DNA of 64,000 nucleotides, from the NCBI RefSeq assembly GCF_014203645.1, contig NZ_JACHJL010000014.1:124001-188000 (forward strand). Reading direction: 5' to 3'. Of this stretch, positions 45,613-53,626 are shown piece by piece (the stretch's first letter is position 1; every line of letters starts with the position of its first letter). The translations under genes were made by a program, and so were the position numbers. Source of the stretch: Streptomyces zagrosensis. GTDB taxonomy: Bacteria > Actinomycetota > Actinomycetes > Streptomycetales > Streptomycetaceae. The notes beneath the pieces were generated by a model. The model had not been told where the DNA came from, did no database searches, and saw only the letters and a list, made by a program, of their open reading frames with translations.

Positions 45613-46944
45613 TCAGCCCCGCCAGGGCAGTTCCGCCGTGATCGTCGTCGGGCCGCCGACCGGCGAGTTCACGACCAGCAGGCCGTCCACCGCGTTCAGC
45701 CGCTCGGCCAACCCCGCGAGCCCGGAGCCCTCCGACGCGTCGGCGCCGCCCTTGCCATTGTCGGTGACCTGGAGCATCAGCCGATTGTCGGCGCGCCAAA
45801 CATCGACGCCGCCGGCGCGCGCCTGGCTGTGCTTGCTCATGTTTTGCAGGAGTTCGGAGACGGTGAAGTAGGCGATGCCCTCGATCGCGGCAGCGGGCCG
45901 CTGGGCGAGGTCCACGAACACCCTCACCGGCACGATGCAGCGCGCGGCGAGAGCGGACAGTGCGGAGTCGAGGCCGCGGTCGGTGAGGATGGCGGGGTGG
46001 ATGCCGCGGGCGAGGTCGCGTAGTTCTTGGAGGGCGATTTTCACTTCGCCGTGTGCCTCGTCCACCATTTTGGCGGCGGCTTCCGGGTCCTCGATGAGCT
46101 TTTCCTTGGCGAGACCGAGGTCCATGGCGAGGGCGACGAGGCGGGCCTGTGCGCCGTCGTGCAGGTCGCGTTCGATGCGGCGCAGGTCGGCGGCGGCGGT
46201 GTCAACGACCACCCCGCGGTCCGTCTCCAACTCCGTGACGCGGCTCGCGAGCTGCGACGGGCCGAGCAGCCCCGAGACCATCAACCGATCCACGTACGTC
46301 ATGCTCCGGATCACCCACGGGCCTGCCAGTACGAACATGGCGCCCAGCCCACTGGCGACCGCTATCTCGAAGGGCGCGTCCAGGTAGAAGCCGCCGTTCG
46401 AGGTGTCCCAGAGCTCCATGCCGGGCTGGTCGGCGTAGCGCGGGAAGACCCACTTCCACAGCGGGTAGGTCAGCAGGCCCCAGCCGTACGTGGTGAAAAC
46501 TATGGCCATAACGAAGGTGAAGATCGCCCACGGCAGCAGGAGCACCGCGTACAGGAGTTGCCGCCAGGAGTCGCCGTTCTTCAGCATCGCCCCCATCCAG
46601 GCGAGGGGGCCGCTCTTGTCCGCCTTGGGGCGCACGGGGGCGGGCGCGGCAACGTCGTAGCGCAGTAGCACGCGCGCCCGCGCACGCTCCATGGCGCCGA
46701 ACCCCCGCACACCAGCGAGCGTCAGGGCCAGGACCGGCACCCCGAGGAAGGTGATGAGCAGTCCGACGCCGAGCGAGAACATCGTGATCGCGCAACTGAA
46801 GGAGACGACGGCGATCGGCAGGTTCAGGAGGACGTAACCAAACTCGCGCCACGTACGCCCCTCGAACGGGGCGCGCAGCCCCGCGGGCAGCCGATGGCTG
46901 CGCGGCTCGGCACTGTGCGGATGTGGTCCGTATGCGGTAGCCAT
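45613..46944 (-). CDS. Sensor histidine kinase 1 (NarL-type, putative-sensor domain)
   Basis: This 443-residue membrane kinase has an N-terminal about 200-residue putative-sensor domain with four hydrophobic segments and little extracellular sequence, so it probably senses a membrane or envelope state. The HisKA_3 box is RRIERDLHDGAQARLVALAMDLG, with the phosphorylated His. The ATPase domain shows ELLQNMSKHSQA (N box), VTDNGKGGAD (G1) and GSGLAGLAERL (G2). It is a close paralogue of kinase 2. Start ATG 46944. Confidence 0.94.
   Translation of the reverse strand: MATAYGPHPHSAEPRSHRLPAGLRAPFEGRTWREFGYVLLNLPIAVVSFSCAITMFSLGVGLLITFLGVPVLALTLAGVRGFGAMERARARVLLRYDVAAPAPVRPKADKSGPLAWMGAMLKNGDSWRQLLYAVLLLPWAIFTFVMAIVFTTYGWGLLTYPLWKWVFPRYADQPGMELWDTSNGGFYLDAPFEIAVASGLGAMFVLAGPWVIRSMTYVDRLMVSGLLGPSQLASRVTELETDRGVVVDTAAADLRRIERDLHDGAQARLVALAMDLGLAKEKLIEDPEAAAKMVDEAHGEVKIALQELRDLARGIHPAILTDRGLDSALSALAARCIVPVRVFVDLAQRPAAAIEGIAYFTVSELLQNMSKHSQARAGGVDVWRADNRLMLQVTDNGKGGADASEGSGLAGLAERLNAVDGLLVVNSPVGGPTTITAELPWRG
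45967..46218. repeat. 252-bp near-identical block, copy 1 (kinase 1)
   Basis: This stretch, encoding the phosphoacceptor helices through GIHPAILTDRGLD, matches 47729-47980 in kinase 2 at a constant offset of 1762 bp. By eye there are about seven mismatches, clustered near 46080-46125. Sequence outside the block diverges much more. Confidence 0.85.
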
Positions 46945-47368
46945 CTCTTCGTCCGTCCTCCGGGTCCTTCGTTCGCACCGCCACCATGTGGCGCGCCGGG
47001 CACTTCGCCCCTCCAGCTACCTCAAGGTTGGCCGACCCGGCCCCTCCCGGCCATGGAGGCGGTCGGCGTCTTGGGGAGGGGGTTTTCCCTACCCCACTCT
47101 GGTGGTTTCCCATCACCGGCCGGCGCCCCTGGTGCGTACGACGGGCAGTGGGCGTGCCTGCGGACCGTACGTACGGTTGAGCGCTCGGGCGGTGGGGTTG
47201 CGCTTCCGCGCTGCGGTGCGGTGCAGGCTGTCGTGCCGCTGTGCCGCTGTGCCGCTGTGCCGCTGTGCTGTCGTGCTGCTGTGTGGCTGTGGTGCCTGTG
47301 CCCGCTGCCGTGTCAGGGCCTTGCGGTGCCGGGCATGGCGATTGTGTGGGTGGGTGGGAGCTGCGGGA
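46945..47368. other. Spacer between the two kinase genes
   Basis: These 424 nt hold no credible gene. They contain an 8-bp tandem repeat (see separate entry). A promoter for kinase 1 may lie near its right-hand end on the minus strand. Confidence 0.5.
47233..47264. repeat. Four exact copies of an 8-bp tandem repeat
   Basis: GTGCCGCT repeats four times without interruption at 47233-47264 and decays into related GTGCTGTC units. It lies in the spacer between the two kinase genes. Confidence 0.9.
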
Positions 47369-48748
47369 TCACTGTTCGCGGTCGCGCCAGGGGAGTTCGG
47401 CGGTGATCGTCGTCGGGCCGCCGGGGGGCGAGTCGATGACGAACAGGCCGTCCACGGAGCCGAGCCGTTCGGACAGCCCCGCCAGGCCGCCGCCGCTGGT
47501 GTCGGCGCCGCCCACGCCGTTGTCCCCCACCTGGATCAGCAGCCGGTGCTCCGTACGCCACAGCTCGACTGTCGCCGCGCGCGCCCGGCTGTGCTTGCTG
47601 ACGTTTTGTAGGAGCTCGGAGACGGTGAAGTAGGCGATGCCCTCGATCGCAGCCGCCGGACGTTCGGTGAAGTCCACGGAGACCGTGACCGGGACGGTGC
47701 AGCGGCTAGCGATCGAGGAAAGCGCGGGGTCGAGGCCGCGGTCGGTGAGGATGGCGGGGTGGATGCCGCGGGCGAGGTCGCGTAGTTCTTGGAGGGCGAT
47801 TTTCACTTCGCCGTGTGCCTCGTCCACCATTTTGGCGGCGGCCTCCGGGTCCTCGATGAGCTTCTCCTTGGCCAGGCCCAGACCCATGGCGAGGGCGACG
47901 AGGCGGGCCTGTGCGCCGTCGTGCAGGTCGCGTTCGATGCGGCGCAGGTCGGCGGCGGCGGTGTCAACGACCACCCCGCGATCCGATTCGAGTTCGGCGA
48001 TCCGACGCTCCAACTCGTCGGATGGCGAAAGCAGACTACGTACCATCGCCCGGTCCACATGGCTCAATCCGCGCGCGATCCACGGCAGCACCGGCCAGGC
48101 GATGAACAGCCCCACCAGGGTGATGGCGAACGTCAGCACATCCCACGGCAGGCGGATGAGCAGGTAGAGCGTGTGCCGCCAGCCGACCGTGTCCTTCAGG
48201 CTCGTCCACAGCCAGGAGAAGAAGCCGCCGTGCGTACGGTGGCGCAGCGGGCTCGGCTCATCGACGTGTACCCCGAGCAGCGCCCTGGCGCGGGCCCGCT
48301 CGAACTTGCCGATCTGTCGGCTGCCGAGCAGTCCGAGCGCCAGCATCGGCAACCCGATGACGGTGACCGACAGGGCGATGCCCGCGAAGACCCAGATCGA
48401 TACGTAGACAAACCCAAAGATTCCCACCGGCAGATTGGCGAGCAGATGCGCGATTTCACGCCAGGTCGCCGCGGGAAACGCGAAGGCCGGGAGGCGCGGC
48501 AACCGCTCGTTGGAGGTGGCGCCGGACGAGACTTCGCTGCCGGTGCTGGTACCGCTATTGGCCCCGGGGCCGGGACCGGCTCCCGTTCCAGCGCCGGGAC
48601 CGGTGCCGGAGGTGGCGCCACCTCCTGGGGCGGACGCGGGGTGCGGCCAGGCCGCGGGAGCGCTGCGGGTCTGGTCGCCGGGTCCGCGGCCGTCGGACGT
48701 GGCGCCGGACACATTCGCGCGGGAATCGGCCGTAGATCTGGCGTTCAT
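47369..48748 (-). CDS. Sensor histidine kinase 2 (NarL-type, putative-sensor domain)
   Basis: This 459-residue paralogue of kinase 1 starts at ATG 48748 (MNARSTADSRANVSGATSDG). It adds a disordered Gly/Ser/Ala/Thr N-terminus of about 90 residues before the four-helix putative-sensor domain. HisKA_3 box RRIERDLHDGAQARLVALAMGLG, N box ELLQNVSKHSRA and G boxes VGDNGVGGAD and GGLAGLSERL are intact. It is divergent from nuoA2 across a 229-bp gap rich in repeats. Confidence 0.94.
   Translation of the reverse strand: MNARSTADSRANVSGATSDGRGPGDQTRSAPAAWPHPASAPGGGATSGTGPGAGTGAGPGPGANSGTSTGSEVSSGATSNERLPRLPAFAFPAATWREIAHLLANLPVGIFGFVYVSIWVFAGIALSVTVIGLPMLALGLLGSRQIGKFERARARALLGVHVDEPSPLRHRTHGGFFSWLWTSLKDTVGWRHTLYLLIRLPWDVLTFAITLVGLFIAWPVLPWIARGLSHVDRAMVRSLLSPSDELERRIAELESDRGVVVDTAAADLRRIERDLHDGAQARLVALAMGLGLAKEKLIEDPEAAAKMVDEAHGEVKIALQELRDLARGIHPAILTDRGLDPALSSIASRCTVPVTVSVDFTERPAAAIEGIAYFTVSELLQNVSKHSRARAATVELWRTEHRLLIQVGDNGVGGADTSGGGLAGLSERLGSVDGLFVIDSPPGGPTTITAELPWRDREQ
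47729..47980. repeat. 252-bp near-identical block, copy 2 (kinase 2)
   Basis: Partner of 45967-46218 in the same orientation. The match spans the dimerisation/histidine-phosphotransfer region of both kinases. Confidence 0.85.
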
Positions 48749-48768
48749 ACCCCTAAGACTGCCGGGCC

Positions 48769-48821
48769 AAGTCCCCAAAAGGCCATGGGGAAAGTCCCTC
48801 CGACGAACTGGGGATAACCCC
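48769..48821. promoter_or_regulatory. Repeat cluster in the kinase 2/nuoA2 divergent region
   Basis: AAGTCCC occurs at 48769-48775 and 48792-48798 (23 bp apart), and GGGGATAACCCC, near-palindromic, at 48810-48821. These are candidate binding sites for the adjacent NarL-type regulator, inferred from position only. Confidence 0.4.
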
Positions 48822-48864
48822 ACCCCCCTGCGGACAGGCTGGTCACCGGGGCGCGCACAGGGCC

Positions 48865-48870
48865 TAGACT
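48865..48870 (+). promoter_or_regulatory. Possible -10 box for nuoA2
   Basis: TAGACT resembles the streptomycete -10 consensus. TGGTCA at 48840-48845 could be a weak -35 with a long 19-bp spacer. Transcription would start near 48877, leaving the direct repeats in the leader. Confidence 0.35.
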
Positions 48871-48908
48871 CCCGTGCGTACGGATCGCCGCACCGCGAAA
48901 ACGGCGAT

Positions 48909-48948
48909 GAGCAGGTCACAGAGCAGTCATAGAGCAGTCACCGAGCAG
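48909..48948 (+). repeat. Four GAGCAG-led 11-12-bp direct repeats upstream of nuoA2
   Basis: GAGCAG begins at 48909, 48921, 48932 and 48943. The first three continue as GTCACA, TCATA and TCACC. Spacing of 12, 11 and 11 bp is about one helical turn, typical of an array of regulator half-sites or of RNA repeats in the leader. Confidence 0.75.
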
Positions 48949-48977
48949 GAAAGCGGCAGAAGGAGCGAGGGGCGGAC

Positions 48978-49547
48978 GTGACGTATGTGACGGACGTGCC
49001 GGAGGCGACGATTGTGTCCGCCGTGGGTTTCTCGGGCCATGGTGCCGCTGGTTCCCCAGCTCCCGGTCTGGACCGCCTCGGTGATGAGGTGCCCACCCAC
49101 GCCGCCCAGGTGTTGGATGGCAGCCTGACGCCGCCCGCGGCTGAACCCGCGACGGCCCACGATGTCGTCCGGCTGGCCGCCGACTACTTCGACGGCTACT
49201 CGACAGTCGGCCTGCTCGCGGTGGTCGGCGTTCTCTTCGTGACCGTCGCCTTCGTGGGCGGACGGCTACTGCGCCCCGTGGTGCCGACGCCGGAGAAGCT
49301 GCTCACCTACGAGTGCGGCGTGGACCCGGTCGGCGAGGGGTGGGCACACACCCAGGTCCGCTACTACGTCTACGCCTTCCTCTACGTGATCTTCGCGGTG
49401 GACTCGATCTTCCTGTTCCCGTGGGCGACGGTCTTCGCCGAACCCGGCTTCGGCGGCACCACCCTGGTGGAGATGTTCGTCTTCCTCGGTTTCCTGACAG
49501 TCGGCCTGTTGTACGCATGGAAGAAGGGCGTCCTCGAATGGACGTGA
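48978..49547 (+). CDS. nuoA2: Complex I-like subunit A, second operon
   Basis: This 189-residue protein starts at GTG 48978. A 70-residue soluble N-terminal extension precedes the three-helix NuoA core. The quinone-channel loop is LLTYECGVDPVGEGW, followed by VRYYVYAFLYVIFAVDSIFLFPWA and LLYAWKKGVLEW. The extension is not found in NuoA1; a later GTG start cannot be excluded. First gene of the ten-gene operon; nuoB2 overlaps it by 10 nt. Confidence 0.93.
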   Translation: MTYVTDVPEATIVSAVGFSGHGAAGSPAPGLDRLGDEVPTHAAQVLDGSLTPPAAEPATAHDVVRLAADYFDGYSTVGLLAVVGVLFVTVAFVGGRLLRPVVPTPEKLLTYECGVDPVGEGWAHTQVRYYVYAFLYVIFAVDSIFLFPWATVFAEPGFGGTTLVEMFVFLGFLTVGLLYAWKKGVLEWT

Positions 49548-50185
49548 CCCCCCGAACGACTCCCGTGGACCTCCCGGCCCCCACGCTGACCCGGCCCACC
49601 AGCAGCGTAGGCACGCTCGGCTCGTTGGCCCGCCTGGCGCCGGAGCCGATGAAGGTCGTCCTCAACTGGGGCCGCCGCTACAGCCTCTGGGTCTTCAACT
49701 TCGGGCTGGCCTGCTGCGCGATCGAGTTCATCGCCGCATCCATGGCCCGGCACGACTTCATCAGGCTCGGCGTCATCCCCTTCGCGCCGGGGCCGCGCCA
49801 GGCCGACCTCATGATCGTCTCGGGCACCGTGACGGACAAGATGGCACCCGCCGTCAAGCGGCTGTACGAGCAGATGCCCGAGCCGAAGTATGTGATCTCC
49901 TTCGGCGCCTGCTCCAACTGCGGCGGCCCGTACTGGGACTCGTACTCCGTCACCAAGGGCGTCGATCAAATCATCCCGGTCGATGTGTACGTACCGGGCT
50001 GCCCGCCCCGCCCCGAAGCACTTCTCCAGGGCATCCTGAAGCTTCAGGAGAAGATCGCCAACGAGTCCCTCGCGAGCCGCTACTCGAACAGCGACCCGGC
50101 CCCGCGCCCGTCCACCGATGCGCTACGCAGCGCACTGGTGCCCGCGCCGGAACGGCCCGCGCCAACGGTGGAGGGCACCCCATGA
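49538..50185 (+). CDS. nuoB2: Complex I-like subunit B, second operon
   Basis: This 215-residue protein starts at ATG 49538 inside nuoA2. All four N2-cluster cysteines are kept: GLACCAIEFI, FGACSNCGGPYW and VPGCPPRPE. SNCGG adds a further Cys not present in NuoB1 (ASSGG). The C-terminal 40 residues are a Pro/Ala-rich tail. It should therefore be able to deliver electrons to an acceptor site, although no NuoD is encoded in this operon. Confidence 0.93.
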   Translation: MDVTPRTTPVDLPAPTLTRPTSSVGTLGSLARLAPEPMKVVLNWGRRYSLWVFNFGLACCAIEFIAASMARHDFIRLGVIPFAPGPRQADLMIVSGTVTDKMAPAVKRLYEQMPEPKYVISFGACSNCGGPYWDSYSVTKGVDQIIPVDVYVPGCPPRPEALLQGILKLQEKIANESLASRYSNSDPAPRPSTDALRSALVPAPERPAPTVEGTP

Positions 50186-51963
50186 GCACGCCCGACGACC
50201 CGGGGAGGGCTGCGGACGCGGTCAGCGCCGGCGACGCGGTGAGCGTGGCTCGCGCGGCGGACACCGGCGCGCCTGCCGAGGAAACGCCCTCTGAAGACGC
50301 CGCGACGAAGGGCGAAGCGGCCGAAGACGGCGGTGCGGCTGGTACTGGTGATACGGCTGGTTCTGGTGGTACGGCTGGTACTGGTGGTGTGCGCGGGGGC
50401 GATGGTGTGACGGTTGGCTCGGCCGGCGTGGGTGAGGGCGGCGGTGTGACCGCTGACGCGGCCGGGGCGGATGTGGTTGTCGAGCAGCCGGTGGCGCCCC
50501 CTGTGGGCTGGCTGCCGCGCTCCGCCGAAGACCTGTTCGGGCCCGAGGCGCGGGCCGAAAAGACCTACGAGCTGCTGACCGTAGACGTTCCGGCCGAGTC
50601 CTGGATTTCCGCGCTTGAGACGGCCCGCACCACGCTGGGCTGCACGTACTTCGACTGGTTGAGCGCGGTGGACGAACCGGGCGCGGGCTTTCGTATCGCC
50701 GCACACCTGGTCGCCCTGCCCGACGCCGAAGCGGTGGCCCGGGCCGAGGAGGCTGCGGCCCACGCGGGATCGGCTGATGGGCCGGCCGCTGGGACGGGGC
50801 TTGGTGCGGGTGCTGAGGCGGGCGCGGGTGCTGAGACTGGGGCGAGTACGGGCACGGCGGCTGAGGCTGGCCCGGGCACGGCGGCTGGCCCGGGGATCGG
50901 TGCTGGTCAGGGCGGCTCCGGTGGCCGAGGTGGCAACGCTCCGGCTCAGGGGCTGCGGCGGCTGCTGGTGCGTACGACGGTTCCGCATGATGCACCCGTG
51001 CTGCCGACCGCCGTCGGCGTCTACTCAGGTGCCGCCTGGCACGAGCGAGAGACGCACGAAATGTTCGGCGTTGACTTCACCGGCCATCCCCATCTCGCCC
51101 CGTTGCTGCTTCCCGATGGCTTCGAGGGCCATCCCTTGCGAAAGGACTTCGTGTTGGCGGCACGGGTCGCCAAGGCGTGGCCGGGAGCCAAGGAACCGGG
51201 GGAGTCCGACCACGGCGGCCCGAAGCGGCGTCAGATGCTGCCGCCCGGTGTTCCCGACCCCAACGAGTGGGGCCCGCTCAAGGGTCAACTCCCGCCCGCC
51301 CCGGCCCGCGCAACGCGCGGGACTCGTGCGGCGGCCGGTGCCAAGGGCGACCGCCCGGTCCGGCGTGCTCGCTCCGCCGACGCCGGCTCGGCGAGCCAGC
51401 GGACCGAGGGCAGCGCGCCGGCGGCCGAAGGCGCCGGCGCGGAGTCGAGCCAGGAAGCGCCCCCGCAGTCCGAGGCGCCCGCCGCACGTCCGCCGCGCCG
51501 TACGCGGAGTGCGAACACGGGCTCGGCCGGCCAGCGCGGCGCTGAGGCGCGCGAGCCGCGGCCCAGCACACCGGAGGGTGACGAGCCCACGGCCAAACCC
51601 GCACGCCGAGCCACCGACGCCCCCTGGCACCACCCCCACCCAGCGACCGAGGAACCGCAGACAACCCCGGAGCCGCAGGCTGCGCCCGATGAGTCTGCGG
51701 CTGTGTCTGGTGGGTCTGACAGGTCCGGTGGGCCTGGTGGGTCGGAGGCTGCGACTGACGGGGCTGACGGGACTGACAGGGCTGACGGTACGGGCGAGCC
51801 CGCGGTGCCACCACGGGCTGCGCAGCCGGAGCCGGAAGCTCCGCAGCAGGCGGCCGAGCCAGGGGCGGGACCAGTGGACCCAGCGGGACCCACTGGCGAT
51901 GCCGGCACGGATGCCGACCGAAACGCTGGCGGTGCCGGGCGGGATGCCGGAGGTGACGCATGA
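50182..51963 (+). CDS. nuoC2: Complex I-like subunit C with large low-complexity extensions
   Basis: The 593 residues contain only one recognisable domain, NuoC, split over about residues 110-360 (LFGPEARAEKTYELLTVDV, FDWLSAVDEPGAGFRIAAHLVALP, HERETHEMFGVDFTGHPHLAPLLLPDGFEGHPLRKDF). A Gly/Ala/Thr N-terminal stretch of 100 residues, an Ala/Gly/Glu insert of about 65 residues inside the domain, and a tail of over 200 residues are repetitive. No NuoD-like domain is fused. It overlaps both neighbours by 4 nt. Confidence 0.92.
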   Translation: MSTPDDPGRAADAVSAGDAVSVARAADTGAPAEETPSEDAATKGEAAEDGGAAGTGDTAGSGGTAGTGGVRGGDGVTVGSAGVGEGGGVTADAAGADVVVEQPVAPPVGWLPRSAEDLFGPEARAEKTYELLTVDVPAESWISALETARTTLGCTYFDWLSAVDEPGAGFRIAAHLVALPDAEAVARAEEAAAHAGSADGPAAGTGLGAGAEAGAGAETGASTGTAAEAGPGTAAGPGIGAGQGGSGGRGGNAPAQGLRRLLVRTTVPHDAPVLPTAVGVYSGAAWHERETHEMFGVDFTGHPHLAPLLLPDGFEGHPLRKDFVLAARVAKAWPGAKEPGESDHGGPKRRQMLPPGVPDPNEWGPLKGQLPPAPARATRGTRAAAGAKGDRPVRRARSADAGSASQRTEGSAPAAEGAGAESSQEAPPQSEAPAARPPRRTRSANTGSAGQRGAEAREPRPSTPEGDEPTAKPARRATDAPWHHPHPATEEPQTTPEPQAAPDESAAVSGGSDRSGGPGGSEAATDGADGTDRADGTGEPAVPPRAAQPEPEAPQQAAEPGAGPVDPAGPTGDAGTDADRNAGGAGRDAGGDA

Positions 51964-52922
51964 ACGACACCCTTGAAATCGCCTTGCGGCTGATCGCCGT
52001 CTTTGTGATCTTCCTGGTGTTCCCGCTGGTCGTCGGCCAGACCGAGCACAAGGTGATGGCCCACATGCAGGGCCGTCTCGGGCCCATGTACGCGGGTGGC
52101 TTCCACGGCTGGGCTCAACTTGTCGCGGATGGCGTGAAGTTCGCGCAGAAGGAAGACGTCGTTCCGGCGGGAGCCGACCGGCGGATCTTCCACCTTGCAC
52201 CTGCCGTCGCGTTGCTCCCGTACCTGCTGGTGCTCCTCGTCATCCCCATCGGCCCTGGCAACGCCGTGGGCGAGGTCATCGATGCGGGCATTTTCTTCGT
52301 GCTCGCCGTGATGGGCATCGGCGTGCTCGGCTCGCTCATGGCGGGCTGGGCTTCGGCCAATAAGTTTTCCCTTCTGGGTGGTCTACGCACCGCCGCCCAG
52401 CTCATGGCGTACGAGCTGCCGATGCTGCTCACCGCCGCCTCCGTCGCGATGGCCGCCGGCACGGTCTCGCTGCCCGGCATGCTCGACGCGTTCGAGTGGT
52501 GGTGGGTGCCGTGGCAGATCGTCGGCGGCCTGGTGTTCTTCACCGCCGGGCTGGCTGAGCTGCAACGGCCTCCCTTCGACGCCCCGGTCGCCGACTCCGA
52601 GATCATCTTCGGCGCGTATACGGAGTACACCGGTCTGCGCTTCGCGCTGTTCATGCTTGCCGAGTACGTGGGCATCGTCGTTCTCTGCGGACTGACCACG
52701 GTCCTCTTCCTTGGTGGTTGGCACGGGCCTTTCGCCGATGAGCTGGGCTGGCTGTGGACCTTGCTGAAGACGCTGGCCCTGGCGTTCGTCGTGATCTGGC
52801 TCCGGGCGACCTATCCGCGACTTCGCGAAGACCAGGTGCAGAAGCTCGCCTGGACCGTTCTCATTCCTCTCGCCCTGGCCCAGATCGCCCTCACCGGCGT
52901 CGTGAAGGTGGTGACCTCCTGA
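51960..52922 (+). CDS. nuoH2: Complex I-like subunit H, second operon
   Basis: This 320-residue, eight-helix subunit lacks the C-terminal tail of NuoH1. EHKVMAHMQGRLGPMYAGGFHGWAQLVADGVKFAQKEDVVPAGADRRIF matches the conserved first cytoplasmic loop. The quinone-loop reads RPPFDAPVADSEIIFGAYTEYTGLRF, where the usual Pro-Glu is Pro-Val and a second acidic position is Asp. nuoI2 starts in its stop codon. Confidence 0.94.
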   Translation: MNDTLEIALRLIAVFVIFLVFPLVVGQTEHKVMAHMQGRLGPMYAGGFHGWAQLVADGVKFAQKEDVVPAGADRRIFHLAPAVALLPYLLVLLVIPIGPGNAVGEVIDAGIFFVLAVMGIGVLGSLMAGWASANKFSLLGGLRTAAQLMAYELPMLLTAASVAMAAGTVSLPGMLDAFEWWWVPWQIVGGLVFFTAGLAELQRPPFDAPVADSEIIFGAYTEYTGLRFALFMLAEYVGIVVLCGLTTVLFLGGWHGPFADELGWLWTLLKTLALAFVVIWLRATYPRLREDQVQKLAWTVLIPLALAQIALTGVVKVVTS

Positions 52923-53626
52923 TGGCCTTGGACAACCTGCCGGAGAAGAAGACCGGTTGGCCCGGCTCAGGGCTGGCCAAGGGGCTGGCCGTCACCTTGC
53001 GCACCATGACCCGGAAGACGAAGACCGCGCAGTACCCCGACGCGCTGCCCGAACTGCCGCCGCGGAGCCGGGGCGTCATCGGGCTGTTCGAAGAGAACTG
53101 CACGGTGTGCATGCTCTGCGCGCGTGAATGCCCCGACTGGTGCATCTACATCGACTCCCACAAGGAGACGGTGCCCCCCGCGACGCCCGGCGGCCGGGAG
53201 CGCAGCCAAAACGTGCTCGACCGCTTCGCCATCGACTTCGCCCTGTGCATGTACTGCGGTATCTGCATTGAGGTGTGCCCCTTCGACGCGCTGTTCTGGT
53301 CCCCGGAGTTCGAGTACGCGGAGACCGACATCCGTGAGCTGACCCACGAGCGGGACAAGCTCCGCGAGTGGATGTGGACCGTGCCGGCGCCGCCCGCGCT
53401 GGACCCGGCCGCGGAGGAGCCCAAGGAGATCGCCACCGCCCGTAAAACGGCCGACAAACGTGCCGCTGCGCATGCGGCGGAGGCCGCAGCGGCAACGGAA
53501 GCAACACCAGCCGCACCGGCCACACCTCCCGCCGGCGAGTCCGGTGAGTCCGCCGCACCTGGCGAGTCCAGCGCACCCGGCACATCCGGCACATCCGGCG
53601 CATCGGGTGAAGGAGCGCCCTCATGA
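52922..53626 (+). CDS. nuoI2: Complex I-like subunit I (2x4Fe-4S), second operon
   Basis: This 234-residue protein keeps both ferredoxin motifs: CTVCMLCARECPDWC and CMYCGICIEVCPFDALFW. The C-terminal 80 residues are Ala/Glu-rich and end in Gly/Thr/Ser/Ala repeats (GESGESAAPGESSAPGTSG). Start ATG 52922 lies in the nuoH2 stop. Without NuoE, F and G, this subunit would be the natural docking point for an external electron donor such as ferredoxin. Confidence 0.93.
   Translation: MALDNLPEKKTGWPGSGLAKGLAVTLRTMTRKTKTAQYPDALPELPPRSRGVIGLFEENCTVCMLCARECPDWCIYIDSHKETVPPATPGGRERSQNVLDRFAIDFALCMYCGICIEVCPFDALFWSPEFEYAETDIRELTHERDKLREWMWTVPAPPALDPAAEEPKEIATARKTADKRAAAHAAEAAAATEATPAAPATPPAGESGESAAPGESSAPGTSGTSGASGEGAPS

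Noticed and set aside
50182..51963. NuoCD fusion supplying the missing NuoD in nuo2
   Set aside because: The 593 residues contain only the NuoC domain; the tail after about residue 360 is low complexity and lacks the QHPSTHG and DPVMGGVDR motifs of NuoD.
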